A stretch of 7,049 nt of DNA, from assembly GCA_002408385.1 (NCBI GenBank), contig DHSB01000193.1:1-7049 (forward strand). The letters run 5' to 3'. The stretch is from Myxococcales bacterium UBA5297. Its GTDB lineage: Bacteria > Myxococcota > Myxococcia > Myxococcales > UBA5297. The notes beneath the pieces are model-generated. The model saw only the letters and a list, made by a program, of their open reading frames with translations. It had not been told where the DNA came from and did not search any database. Shown one piece after another: positions 1 through 6,176 of the stretch (its first letter is position 1; every line of letters begins with the position of its first letter). The translations under genes were made by a program, and so were the position numbers.

Positions 1-1383
1 ACGCACGCCCACCGCAGGGACACCCTTGATCTCGGAGAGGGCCGCCTCCGGCCGGACTCCGAGGAAGTCGCGTTCGTCGCCCCCGAGCCGCCCTCCATAG
101 AGCTCGAGGAGCATCTCGACCTCCCTGGCGCTCGCGCCCGCCGGCGCCCGCCGCACAGCCAGCGCGACGCCTTCGGGCAGATGCCACCTCGCGGCGAGCT
201 CGCCCTCGAAGCGACGCACGACATCCGCCTCGATCTCCCGCGCCTCGCCCCCCGGAACAAGCAACCGCACCTTCACGCCTCCGGTCCCCAGAGGCAGCAG
301 TCCCGGTAGGTAGAGGTGTCCCTTCGAGAGCTGCTCGCGCTCGAGCCGCTCGAAGGCCTCGGCAGACGCGAACCTCAGCTCCACGGTCGCCTGCACGAGC
401 ATCAGCTCGAACGGAGCGTCGAGGATCGAGCTGGACAGCCGCGCCTGACCCGGCCCGATGCCGGCCTGCTCGCAGGTTCGCCACCAGGCCTCGAGGTCGC
501 CCAGCGCGCCCCCGAGCTCATGGGCGCTCGCGAAGCGCTCGGCGGGGCTTTTGGCCATCGCCTTGCGGATGAGCGCTCGAAACGGCTCGGGGAGCTCCGT
601 CGGTTCGGGCGGCGGCGACCGAAGGTGCGCGTTGAGGACCTCGACCACGCTCCCGCCCGCGAAAGGCAGCCTCCCGGTGAGGATGCGATGGGCGAGCACG
701 CCGACCGAGTAGAGATCTGCCCGGTGATCCAGCGGCCCGCCGGCGATCTGCTCGGGAGCCATGTAGTCGGGGGTTCCGAGCACCGCGCCGACTCTCGTGT
801 TTCCCTCCTCGAACAGCCGCTTGGCGATCCCGAAGTCGAGCACCTTGACGATCTCCGCCCCGCCGCGCCGCGCGAGCAGCACGTTGTCGGCCTTCACGTC
901 GCGGTGGACGATGCCCGCGGCGTGCGCCGCCTGCAGCGCCTCGCAGATCTGCTTGAGGATGGGCAGGGCAAGCCCGGGGGCGAGCGGCCCGGACTGCACA
1001 CGCTGTTCGAGCGTCTCCCCGTCGAGCAGCTCCAGCACCATGGCCGGTCGCCCGTCGGGCAGCGCAAACAGGTCGTGGATCTGGACGGCGTTGGGATGGC
1101 GCACCCGCGCGCAGGTGCGCCCCTCGTCGATGAATCGCCGCACGAACTCGGGCTCGCTCGCAAGTCTCGCCCGCATGACCTTGAGCGCGGCCCGCAGCCC
1201 GAGCACGCGGTGTTCGACGAGATAGACCACGCCCATCCCGCCGGCGCCGATGCGTTCGAGGACCTGGTGGTTGCCGATCGACTCGCCGACGAGCGAGGGC
1301 TCCTCGGCTCCCTGCAACGAGGGCAGCGTCGGCGTCCTGCAGCCGCCCTCATGCCTAGAAACACCCTCTTGGCTCCTCCCCAT
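1..1383 (-). CDS. Hanks-type Ser/Thr protein kinase with C-terminal PilZ-like domain (3' end outside window)
   Basis: Transfers phosphate from ATP to Ser/Thr of unknown target proteins. The frame is open from ATG 1383 to the window edge, giving 461 residues without a stop. A leader of about 37 residues precedes the kinase domain (about 38-300). That domain shows the glycine loop GAGGMG (46-51), ATP-anchoring K68 in ALKVM, alpha-C E87, catalytic loop HRDVKADN (160-167, D162 and N167), DFG (183-185), an activation loop with T196 and T204, and APE (209-211), so it should be active. Residues about 328-392 resemble the PilZ-type domain common in myxobacteria (LSKGHLYLPG, then PLGTGGVKVRLLVPGG). 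The c-di-GMP-binding RxxxR is absent and D/NxSxxG is degraded, so nucleotide binding is unlikely. I see no membrane segment, so it is probably cytosolic. It is divergent from dnaE2. The ATG at 1383 is chosen for its purine-rich ribosome site. The truncated tail around 438-453 faintly recalls the start of a J-domain, but this is too weak to call. Confidence 0.93.
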   Translation of the reverse strand, partial: MGRSQEGVSRHEGGCRTPTLPSLQGAEEPSLVGESIGNHQVLERIGAGGMGVVYLVEHRVLGLRAALKVMRARLASEPEFVRRFIDEGRTCARVRHPNAVQIHDLFALPDGRPAMVLELLDGETLEQRVQSGPLAPGLALPILKQICEALQAAHAAGIVHRDVKADNVLLARRGGAEIVKVLDFGIAKRLFEEGNTRVGAVLGTPDYMAPEQIAGGPLDHRADLYSVGVLAHRILTGRLPFAGGSVVEVLNAHLRSPPPEPTELPEPFRALIRKAMAKSPAERFASAHELGGALGDLEAWWRTCEQAGIGPGQARLSSSILDAPFELMLVQATVELRFASAEAFERLEREQLSKGHLYLPGLLPLGTGGVKVRLLVPGGEAREIEADVVRRFEGELAARWHLPEGVALAVRRAPAGASAREVEMLLELYGGRLGGDERDFLGVRPEAALSEIKGVPAVGVR

Positions 1384-1385
1384 CG

Positions 1386-1397
1386 CCCTCCCCCCTC
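1386..1397 (-). promoter_or_regulatory. Ribosome binding site of the kinase gene
   Basis: On the minus strand the bases before ATG 1383 read GAGGGGGGAGGG then CG. GGAGG lies three bases from the start, and the overlapping GAGGGG lies eight bases away. Either can pair with the 16S anti-Shine-Dalgarno. This decides the ATG at 1383 over later in-frame TTG or CTG codons. Confidence 0.6.
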
Positions 1398-1417
1398 GGC
1401 TCCCCGCTTCCTCCCTT

Positions 1418-1433
1418 TTCAAGCGACTTGCCA
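1418..1433 (-). promoter_or_regulatory. Weak sigma-54-like promoter element upstream of the kinase gene
   Basis: The minus strand reads TGGCAAGTCGCTTGAA, against the sigma-54 consensus TGGCACRNNNNTTGCW. The -24 TGGCA is intact and the spacing to TTG is correct, but the important -12 GC is GA. A start site about 12 bases downstream would leave a leader of about 24 nt carrying the ribosome site. Sigma-54 promoters are common in myxobacteria. In such GC-rich DNA a chance match is quite possible. Confidence 0.22.
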
Positions 1434-1567
1434 GCGCCCGGGGATTCGAATTTCCGCGAGCTTCCGGTGTGCGCTCGGCCCGCGCGGCCCGCCGCCCCGG
1501 TAAAAGCGTCCGCCCTCACACCGACGGGCCTGCCGAAAGGACTGCCCGCCGCCTGCAACCGCGACCG

Positions 1568-1583
1568 CTGTACGCATGTTTAG
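1568..1583. promoter_or_regulatory. Candidate LexA (SOS) operator upstream of dnaE2
   Basis: The bases CTGTAC-GCAT-GTTTAG form an imperfect inverted repeat with half-sites of the CTRWAC type around a 4-base centre. Extended one base to 1584, it matches 14 of 17 positions of the Myxococcus LexA motif as I remember it (CTRHAMRYBYGTTCAGS). It also resembles the GAAC-N4-GTTC box of other phyla. It sits 68 bases before the dnaE2 ATG in the most AT-rich patch of an otherwise very GC-rich region, where a promoter would be expected. dnaE2/imuC genes are classic LexA targets, which makes the match more believable. Confidence 0.55.
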
Positions 1584-1651
1584 TAAAGTGCAGCCTGCCG
1601 CGCGCCCGGGGACCGGCCCCGCGCGCCGGCCCCCGGGAATCTGCGCCGCGC

Positions 1652-4600
1652 ATGTACGCCGAGCTGACCTGCCGCACCAACTACACCTTCCTCACCGGCG
1701 CCTCGCACCCCGAGGAGCTGGTCGAGCGGGCGCGCGCGCTCGGCCTCTGCGCGCTGGCGATCACCGACCGCGACGGGCTCTACGGCATCGTCAAGGCGCA
1801 CTTGGCGGCCAAGGAGCACGGGCTCAAGCTGCTCGTCGGCACCGAGCTCACCCTCGCCGACGCCCCGCCGCTCACCCTCATCGCCCGCGACCTCGAGGGC
1901 TACCGCAACCTGTGCCGGCTCATCACCCGCGGGCGCACCGCGCGGCCCAAGGGCGAGTCCTTGCTTCCCCTCTCGGCGCTCGAGGGCCACGCCGACGGGC
2001 TCTTCGCCCTCCTGCGCCAGCCGCACCGGGCGACGGCGACGCGGCTGCGCGAGCTCTTCGACGCGCGCCTGTACCTCGGCCTGCTGCGCACCCTGTCGGC
2101 CGGCGACGAGCGGCGGGTGCAGGAGCAGCTCAGGCTGTCGCGCGAGCTCGGCGTCGCCCCGGTGGCGATCAACGACGTCCACACCCACGACCGCGAGCGC
2201 CAGCCGCTGCAGGACGTGCTCGTCTGCATCCGCGAGAAGACGACGCTCGACCAGGCCGGCCGCCGGCTGTTCGGCAACGGCGAGCGCACGCTCAAGAGCC
2301 CGCGCGAGATGGCCGAGCTCTTCGCCGACCTCCCCGAAGCCCTCGACAACACCCTCGCCATCGCCGAGGCCTGCACCTTCAGCCTCGACCAGATCGCCTA
2401 CCAGTTCCCCGAGGAGGACATCCCTGCCGGCCACACGCCCATCTCCTGGCTGCGCGAATTGACCTACCGCGGCGCCCTCGGCCGCTACGGCGAGCAGGTG
2501 CCCGAGGACGCGCGCCGGCAGATAGAGCACGAGCTTTCGCTCATCGAGGAGCTCGGCTATCCCGGCTACTTCCTCACCCTGCACTCGATCGTCGAGTTCG
2601 CCCGCTCGCGCGAGATCCTCTGCCAGGGCCGCGGGTCGGCGGCCAACTCGGTCGTCTGCTACTGCCTGGGCATCACCGCCATCGACCCGGTGCGCATGAA
2701 GCTGCTCTTCGAGCGCTTCATCAGCCGCGAGCGCAACGAGCCGCCCGACATCGACGTCGACTTCGAGCACGAGCGGCGCGAGGAGGTGCTCCAGCACATC
2801 TACGAAAAATACGGCCGCCATCGGGCGGCGATGGTCTGCGAGGTGATCAGCTACCGCGGCCGCTCGGCCTTGCGCGACGTGGGAAAGACGCTCGGGCTCT
2901 CGCTCGATCAGGTCGACCGGCTGGCCCGCTCGATAAGCCGCTGGGGCGAGTCGGCGAGCGTGGAGGCGCTCGCCGAGACCGGCCTCGACCCGAGCGACCG
3001 CACCCTGCTGCTCACCCTCGAGCTCGCCGGGCAGATCGAGGGCTTCCCGCGCCACCTGAGCATCCACTCCGGCGGCTTCGCCATCACCAAGGGCCCGCTC
3101 TACGACCTCGTCCCGGTCGAGAACGCGTCGATGGAGGGGCGCACCGTCGTGCAGTGGGACAAGGACGACGTCGCCGCCGCCGGCATCCTCAAGGTCGACC
3201 TGCTCTCGCTCGGCATGCTCAGCGCGGTCTCCAAGACCCTGGCGACCGTGCGCGAGACCGAGGGCAAACAGCTCTCCCTCGCCAGCATCCCGGCCGAGGA
3301 CCCGGCGACCTACGCGATGCTCCAGGACGCCGACTCGGTGGGCGTCTTCCAGATCGAGTCGCGCGCGCAGATGAACATGCTGCCGCGCCTCAAGCCGAAG
3401 ACCTTCTACGACCTGGTCGTCGAGGTGGCGATCATCCGGCCCGGCCCGATCATCGGGCAGATGGTCCACCCCTACCTGCGCCGGCGCGACGGCATCGAGC
3501 CGGTGGTCTATCCGCATCCGGTCTTCGAGCCCATCCTCGGGCGCACGCTCGGGGTGACGCTCTTCCAGGAGCAGGTGATGCGCCTCGCGGTCACCGCGGC
3601 CGGCTTCACCCTGGGCGAGGCCGACGCCCTGCGCCGCGCGATGGGCCACAAGCGCTCGCACGAGAAGCTGATGCAGCTCAAGGAGCGCTTCATCGTCGGC
3701 CTCGCGCGCCTCGGGCTCACCCGCGAGCAGGGCGAGGCGGTCTTCAAGCAGTTCGAGGGCTTCGCGCACTACGGCTTCCCCGAGTCGCACTCGGCCTCCT
3801 TCGCGCTCATCGCCTACGCGTCGAGCTGGCTCAAGCGCCACCACCCGGCCGCCTTCGTCTGCGGCCTCTTGAACTCGCAGCCGATGGGCTTCTACGCGCC
3901 CCACACGCTCATCGAGGACGCGCGCCGCCACGGGGTGCCCGCGCGGCCGGTCGACGTGCAGCGCAGCGGCTACGACTGCACGCTCGAGCGGCTCGACGCT
4001 CCCGGCTTCTGCCCCCCGGGCGGCCGGCATCCGCACGCGCCGCAGGCCCAGCCCTTCGCGCTGCGGCTCGGGCTGCGGATGGTGCGCGGGCTGCGCGAGA
4101 CGGCCGCGCGCAAGATCGTCGCCGCCCGCGGCGACGGCGCCTTCGGCTCGCTCTACGACCTGTGGAGGCGCACGCACCTCTCGCACGCCGACCTCGCCCG
4201 GCTCGCGGTCGCCGACGCCCTCGCGCCTTTGCTGCCCGAGGGAGCCTCACGGCGCGAGGCGCTCTGGCAGGTCCACGCGCTGCCCGTCGACGAGGGCGAC
4301 CTCTTCGCCCACGTCAGCCCGCCGGCCGAGGAGCCGCCCGCCCTGCCGACGATGAGCGCGAGCGAGCAGCTCTTCGCCGACTATCGCGCCACCGGCGCCT
4401 CGCTCGATGCGCACCCGATGGAGCTGATGCGCGCCTCGCTCACGCAGGCCCGGGTGCTCGCCTCACGGCAGGTGGCCAAGATGCGCGCCGGGGCGCAGGT
4501 GCGGGTCGCGGGGATGGCTATCGTCCGCCAGCGCCCGGAGACGGCCAAGGGGATGTTCTTCGTCACCCTCGAGGACGAGCTCGGGTTCATCAACGTGGTG

Positions 4601-4771
4601 GCGACCCCGGAGGTCTTCGCCGAGCACCGCCGCGTCGCGCGCACCGCGCTCTTCCTGCTGGTCAAGGGGAAGATCGAGCGCTCGGGCAAGGTGGTTCACG
4701 TCAAGGCGCAGAGCTTCCGGGAGATAAGGCTCGGCGAAGAGCTGCCGGTGCAGACCCGGGATTTTCACTGA
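1652..4771 (+). CDS. dnaE2: Error-prone DNA polymerase III alpha subunit, DnaE2/ImuC type
   Basis: Translesion replicative-type polymerase acting in damage-induced mutagenesis, normally recruited to the clamp through ImuB. It is 1039 aa, the DnaE2 size (DnaE1 is about 1160). The N-terminal PHP domain (about 2-205) begins MYAELTCRTNYTFLTGASHP, the typical DnaE2 opening, which fixes the ATG at 1652 although no clear Shine-Dalgarno precedes it. The catalytic core (about 280-530) contains PDIDVDF (365-371, metal ligands D366 and D368) and KVDLLSL, with D516 as third aspartate. The finger domain follows (about 540-720), then a helix-hairpin-helix region (about 775-865). An OB fold (about 948-1022) contains the DnaE2-typical VRQRPETAKGMFFVTLEDE. 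PHP metal ligands are degraded (T6 where DnaE2 usually has His), so proofreading is unlikely. EGDLF (881-885) lies where DnaE1 has its clamp motif. The gene is intact and has no imuA or imuB beside it. Confidence 0.96.
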   Translation: MYAELTCRTNYTFLTGASHPEELVERARALGLCALAITDRDGLYGIVKAHLAAKEHGLKLLVGTELTLADAPPLTLIARDLEGYRNLCRLITRGRTARPKGESLLPLSALEGHADGLFALLRQPHRATATRLRELFDARLYLGLLRTLSAGDERRVQEQLRLSRELGVAPVAINDVHTHDRERQPLQDVLVCIREKTTLDQAGRRLFGNGERTLKSPREMAELFADLPEALDNTLAIAEACTFSLDQIAYQFPEEDIPAGHTPISWLRELTYRGALGRYGEQVPEDARRQIEHELSLIEELGYPGYFLTLHSIVEFARSREILCQGRGSAANSVVCYCLGITAIDPVRMKLLFERFISRERNEPPDIDVDFEHERREEVLQHIYEKYGRHRAAMVCEVISYRGRSALRDVGKTLGLSLDQVDRLARSISRWGESASVEALAETGLDPSDRTLLLTLELAGQIEGFPRHLSIHSGGFAITKGPLYDLVPVENASMEGRTVVQWDKDDVAAAGILKVDLLSLGMLSAVSKTLATVRETEGKQLSLASIPAEDPATYAMLQDADSVGVFQIESRAQMNMLPRLKPKTFYDLVVEVAIIRPGPIIGQMVHPYLRRRDGIEPVVYPHPVFEPILGRTLGVTLFQEQVMRLAVTAAGFTLGEADALRRAMGHKRSHEKLMQLKERFIVGLARLGLTREQGEAVFKQFEGFAHYGFPESHSASFALIAYASSWLKRHHPAAFVCGLLNSQPMGFYAPHTLIEDARRHGVPARPVDVQRSGYDCTLERLDAPGFCPPGGRHPHAPQAQPFALRLGLRMVRGLRETAARKIVAARGDGAFGSLYDLWRRTHLSHADLARLAVADALAPLLPEGASRREALWQVHALPVDEGDLFAHVSPPAEEPPALPTMSASEQLFADYRATGASLDAHPMELMRASLTQARVLASRQVAKMRAGAQVRVAGMAIVRQRPETAKGMFFVTLEDELGFINVVATPEVFAEHRRVARTALFLLVKGKIERSGKVVHVKAQSFREIRLGEELPVQTRDFH

Positions 4772-4785
4772 AACCGCGGGCGCGG

Positions 4786-5205
4786 CTACTCCTTCTTGCC
4801 GTACTCGGGCGAGTCCTCCGAGACGCCCAGGCTCTCGAGCTTGCGCTCCACCTCGCTCGTGCGGTCGCCGAGGCTGCGGGCCTGCTTGCCGATGGTCAGG
4901 GCCAGGTTGTCGATGCGCGCGCCCTGCTTGGCGACCTCGCCCTCGAGCCGCTCGACGCGTCCGGTCAGGTCGGCGAGCTTGGTGTTGGTCTCGAGGAAGC
5001 CCTGGGTCACGCGGCGGTCGAGCCCGTCCATCCGCCCTTCGAGCCGGTCCATCCCTCCTTCCAAGCCGTCGATCCGAGCGTCCAGCCGAGTTTCCAGCCC
5101 ATCGATTCGCTTTCCGATCGAGTCCTCGAGCCTCGTTCCGAGCCGGTCGACGGCATCGCGAATCTCGCGCAGCAGCTCCATGGGCACGGTCTGGTCGGCT
5201 GCCAT
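4786..5205 (-). CDS. Small coiled-coil protein, copy A of a tandem duplicate
   Basis: A 139-aa protein of unknown function, almost wholly alpha-helical. Residues 1-27 (MAADQTVPMELLREIRDAV onward) and the last 76 are nearly identical to the neighbour at 5258-5665. The centre (about 29-63) is a run of heptads of the form [IML]D-x-L-E-x-R, with a four-residue stutter LETR-LDAR not found in the other copy. A second coiled coil follows (LADLTGRVERLEGEVAKQG), and the tail is SEDSPEYGKKE. There is no signal peptide or membrane segment, so it is cytosolic, probably an oligomeric scaffold or partner protein. ATG 5205 is chosen because GGAGA lies five bases before it and the same arrangement precedes the other copy. 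The frame is open further upstream to 5343, but that part overlaps copy B's 3' end. It is convergent with dnaE2, the stops being 14 bases apart, and probably cotranscribed with copy B. Confidence 0.85.
   Translation of the reverse strand: MAADQTVPMELLREIRDAVDRLGTRLEDSIGKRIDGLETRLDARIDGLEGGMDRLEGRMDGLDRRVTQGFLETNTKLADLTGRVERLEGEVAKQGARIDNLALTIGKQARSLGDRTSEVERKLESLGVSEDSPEYGKKE
5078..5101. repeat. 12-bp tandem duplication inside copy A
   Basis: GCGTCCAGCCGA (5078-5089) is followed directly by GTTTCCAGCCCA (5090-5101), with 9 of 12 bases matching. On the minus strand these encode LDAR and LETR. Copy B has a single such unit at the equivalent place, which accounts exactly for the 4-residue length difference between the two proteins. 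Confidence 0.7.
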
Positions 5206-5246
5206 CGGGTTCTCCGCAGACGGGATTTGCTTCGCCTCGGTGCGGA

Positions 5247-5695
5247 CGCGGGCGCGGCTACTCCTTCTTGCCGTACTCGGGCGAGTCCTCCGAGACGCCC
5301 AGGCCCTCGAGCTCGCGCTCCACGTCGCTCGTGCGGTCACCAAGGCTGCGGACCTGCTTGCCGATGGTCACGGCCAGGTTGTCGATGCGCGCGCCCTGCT
5401 TGGCGACCTCGCCCTCGAGCCGCTCGACGCGTCCGGTCAAGTCGGCGAGCTTGGTGTTGGTCTCGAGAAAGCCCTGGGTCACGCGGCGCTCGAGAGTATC
5501 CAGCCGCCCTTCGAACCGATCCATCCGAGTTTCGAACCCGTCCATCCGAGCGTCCAGCCGGTCGATCCGCTTTCCAAGCGAGTCCTCAAGCCTCGTTCCG
5601 AGCCGTTCGACGGCGTCGCGAATCTCGCGCAGCAGCTCAATGGGCACGGTCTGGTCGGCTGCCATCGGGTTCTCCGCTGACGGGATTTGCTTCGC
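5247..5695. repeat. Tandem duplication unit B (~449 bp)
   Basis: The second unit of the direct duplication, separated from unit A by 11 bases. It shares with A the leader AAGCAAATCCCGTC ahead of the GGAGA ribosome site (minus strand) and the bases around the stop codon (CGCGGGCGCGGCTACTCC on the plus strand). Both edges of the homology are sharp. I see no inverted repeats or transposase, so unequal recombination or slippage is more likely than transposition. Confidence 0.85.
5258..5665 (-). CDS. Small coiled-coil protein, copy B of a tandem duplicate
   Basis: A 135-aa paralogue of the gene at 4786-5205. Outside the central heptads the two differ at only a few positions: three in the first ~33 residues and five in the last 76, nearly all conservative. 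The central heptads differ more: IDRLDAR, MDGFETR, MDRFEGR, LDTLERR run in unbroken seven-residue register, with Phe at two core positions where copy A has Leu. No recognised domain, signal peptide or membrane segment. ATG 5665 has GGAGA five bases upstream. An in-frame TTG at 5704 would add 13 residues, but it lacks that ribosome site. It is the promoter-proximal gene of the pair, with 52 bases to the start of copy A. A TAGACT-like -10 (5705-5710, minus) lies upstream but I see no matching -35. Function unknown; homo- or hetero-oligomerisation with copy A is an inference. Confidence 0.85.
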   Translation of the reverse strand: MAADQTVPIELLREIRDAVERLGTRLEDSLGKRIDRLDARMDGFETRMDRFEGRLDTLERRVTQGFLETNTKLADLTGRVERLEGEVAKQGARIDNLAVTIGKQVRSLGDRTSDVERELEGLGVSEDSPEYGKKE

Positions 5696-5710
5696 TCGAC
5701 CCAAAGTCTA

Positions 5711-5964
5711 GCACCGCGGCGCGCGCCCCCGCCCGCCCGGCCGCTCGCCGGGACCACGGAGTCGACCGGGGCGCCCGAGAGCCCGTCGTCGAGGACGGAT
5801 CGCCTGGATATCGTTGGGACTTTTCCATCGTTGAGCCGCACCGCGCGCCTCCTGCCATGCTGCCACGCGAGCGCTCCGGAAGAGGCCGCGCAGGCGAGCT
5901 CACCGGAAGCCCGATCACTCAGAGACGGCGAGGGCCGACCGCGGGCTCGAGCCTCAGCGACCGC
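5711..5964. other. Intergenic stretch, no gene seen
   Basis: The open frames here on both strands give Arg/Pro/Ser/Ala-rich translations with no recognisable motif and no ribosome site, as expected of shadow frames in GC-rich DNA. The only structure I see is a pair of direct repeats ATCGTTG at 5810-5816 and 5827-5833 (17 bases apart), and a possible very degenerate extra unit of the downstream array around 5928-5964. Confidence 0.5.
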
Positions 5965-6176
5965 GCGGAGGGCTGACCTCCCACCTTCCAGTCGCTCCTC
6001 CGCGCCGTGGAGGCCTGACTCCCAACCTGCTGGTCTCGCCCGCGCAGCTTCAACGGACCGACCCCCAACCTTCCGCCACGCCCTCGGCGACCGAAACGAT
6101 CGAACCCCTACCGTCCAGTCACCCCTCCACGCCGCGGAGGGGTGACCTGCAGCCTGCCTGTCACCCCTCCGCGGCC
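5965..6176. repeat. Degenerate array of five 42-bp palindromic repeats
   Basis: Five units start at 5965, 6007, 6049, 6092 and 6134, each 42 or 43 bases. The shared pattern is GCGGAGGG-TGAC at the left, a C-rich centre resembling CCCAACCTTCC, and GTCACCCCTCCGC at the right. The left and right edges are reverse complements, so each unit is itself a palindrome: perfect in the last unit, about 10 of 13 pairs in the first, largely decayed in the middle ones. It is not CRISPR, since no invariant repeat alternates with unique spacers. In one frame the TGA inside the units recurs, so it is not coding. A partial right arm, CTGTCACCTTTCC, recurs at 6202-6214. Confidence 0.7.
6134..6172. other. Perfect 13-bp-stem hairpin (last array unit)
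   Basis: GCGGAGGGGTGAC (6134-6146) and GTCACCCCTCCGC (6160-6172) are exact reverse complements around a 13-base loop. In RNA this would be a very stable stem-loop. It has no T-run on either side, so it is not a standard intrinsic terminator. In DNA it could be a dimeric protein-binding site or a REP-like element. Confidence 0.75.

Larger units (their letters stand above)
4775..5235. repeat. Tandem duplication unit A (~461 bp)
   Basis: This block carries copy A of the coiled-coil gene with its ribosome site and 11 bases beyond its stop. It recurs at 5247-5695. Offsets are 472 bases at the gene's 3' edge and 460 at its 5' edge, so the units differ by a net 12 bases, inside the coding region. 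The left edge lies four bases after the dnaE2 stop codon. Confidence 0.85.

Noticed and set aside
316..1503. A 395-codon plus-strand open frame opposite the kinase
   Set aside because: It is the mirror of the kinase frame, in which all catalytic motifs are intact on the minus strand.
1580..4186. An 868-codon minus-strand open frame opposite dnaE2
   Set aside because: Antisense to conserved polymerase codons, no recognised motif, composition of a shadow frame.
4772..4785. Bidirectional terminator between dnaE2 and the convergent coiled-coil gene
   Set aside because: Only 14 GC-rich bases, with no convincing stem and no T-run.
4796..5711. Ser/Arg-rich plus-strand frames opposite the coiled-coil genes
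   Set aside because: Their repeats mirror the minus-strand duplication; the minus frames have ribosome sites, regular heptads and matching starts.
1576..5976. A 1466-codon plus-strand open frame covering dnaE2, the coiled-coil genes and beyond
   Set aside because: Its translation is Arg/Pro/Ala-rich low complexity and it is out of frame with the clearly conserved polymerase; a shadow frame in GC-rich DNA.
5687..6145. A 152-codon plus-strand frame across the 42-base array
   Set aside because: The period is a multiple of three so the frame stays open, but it begins at TTG without a ribosome site and the translated units are not conserved as protein.
5965..6176. CRISPR array
   Set aside because: The whole 42-base unit drifts; there is no invariant repeat with unique spacers and no cas gene in the window.
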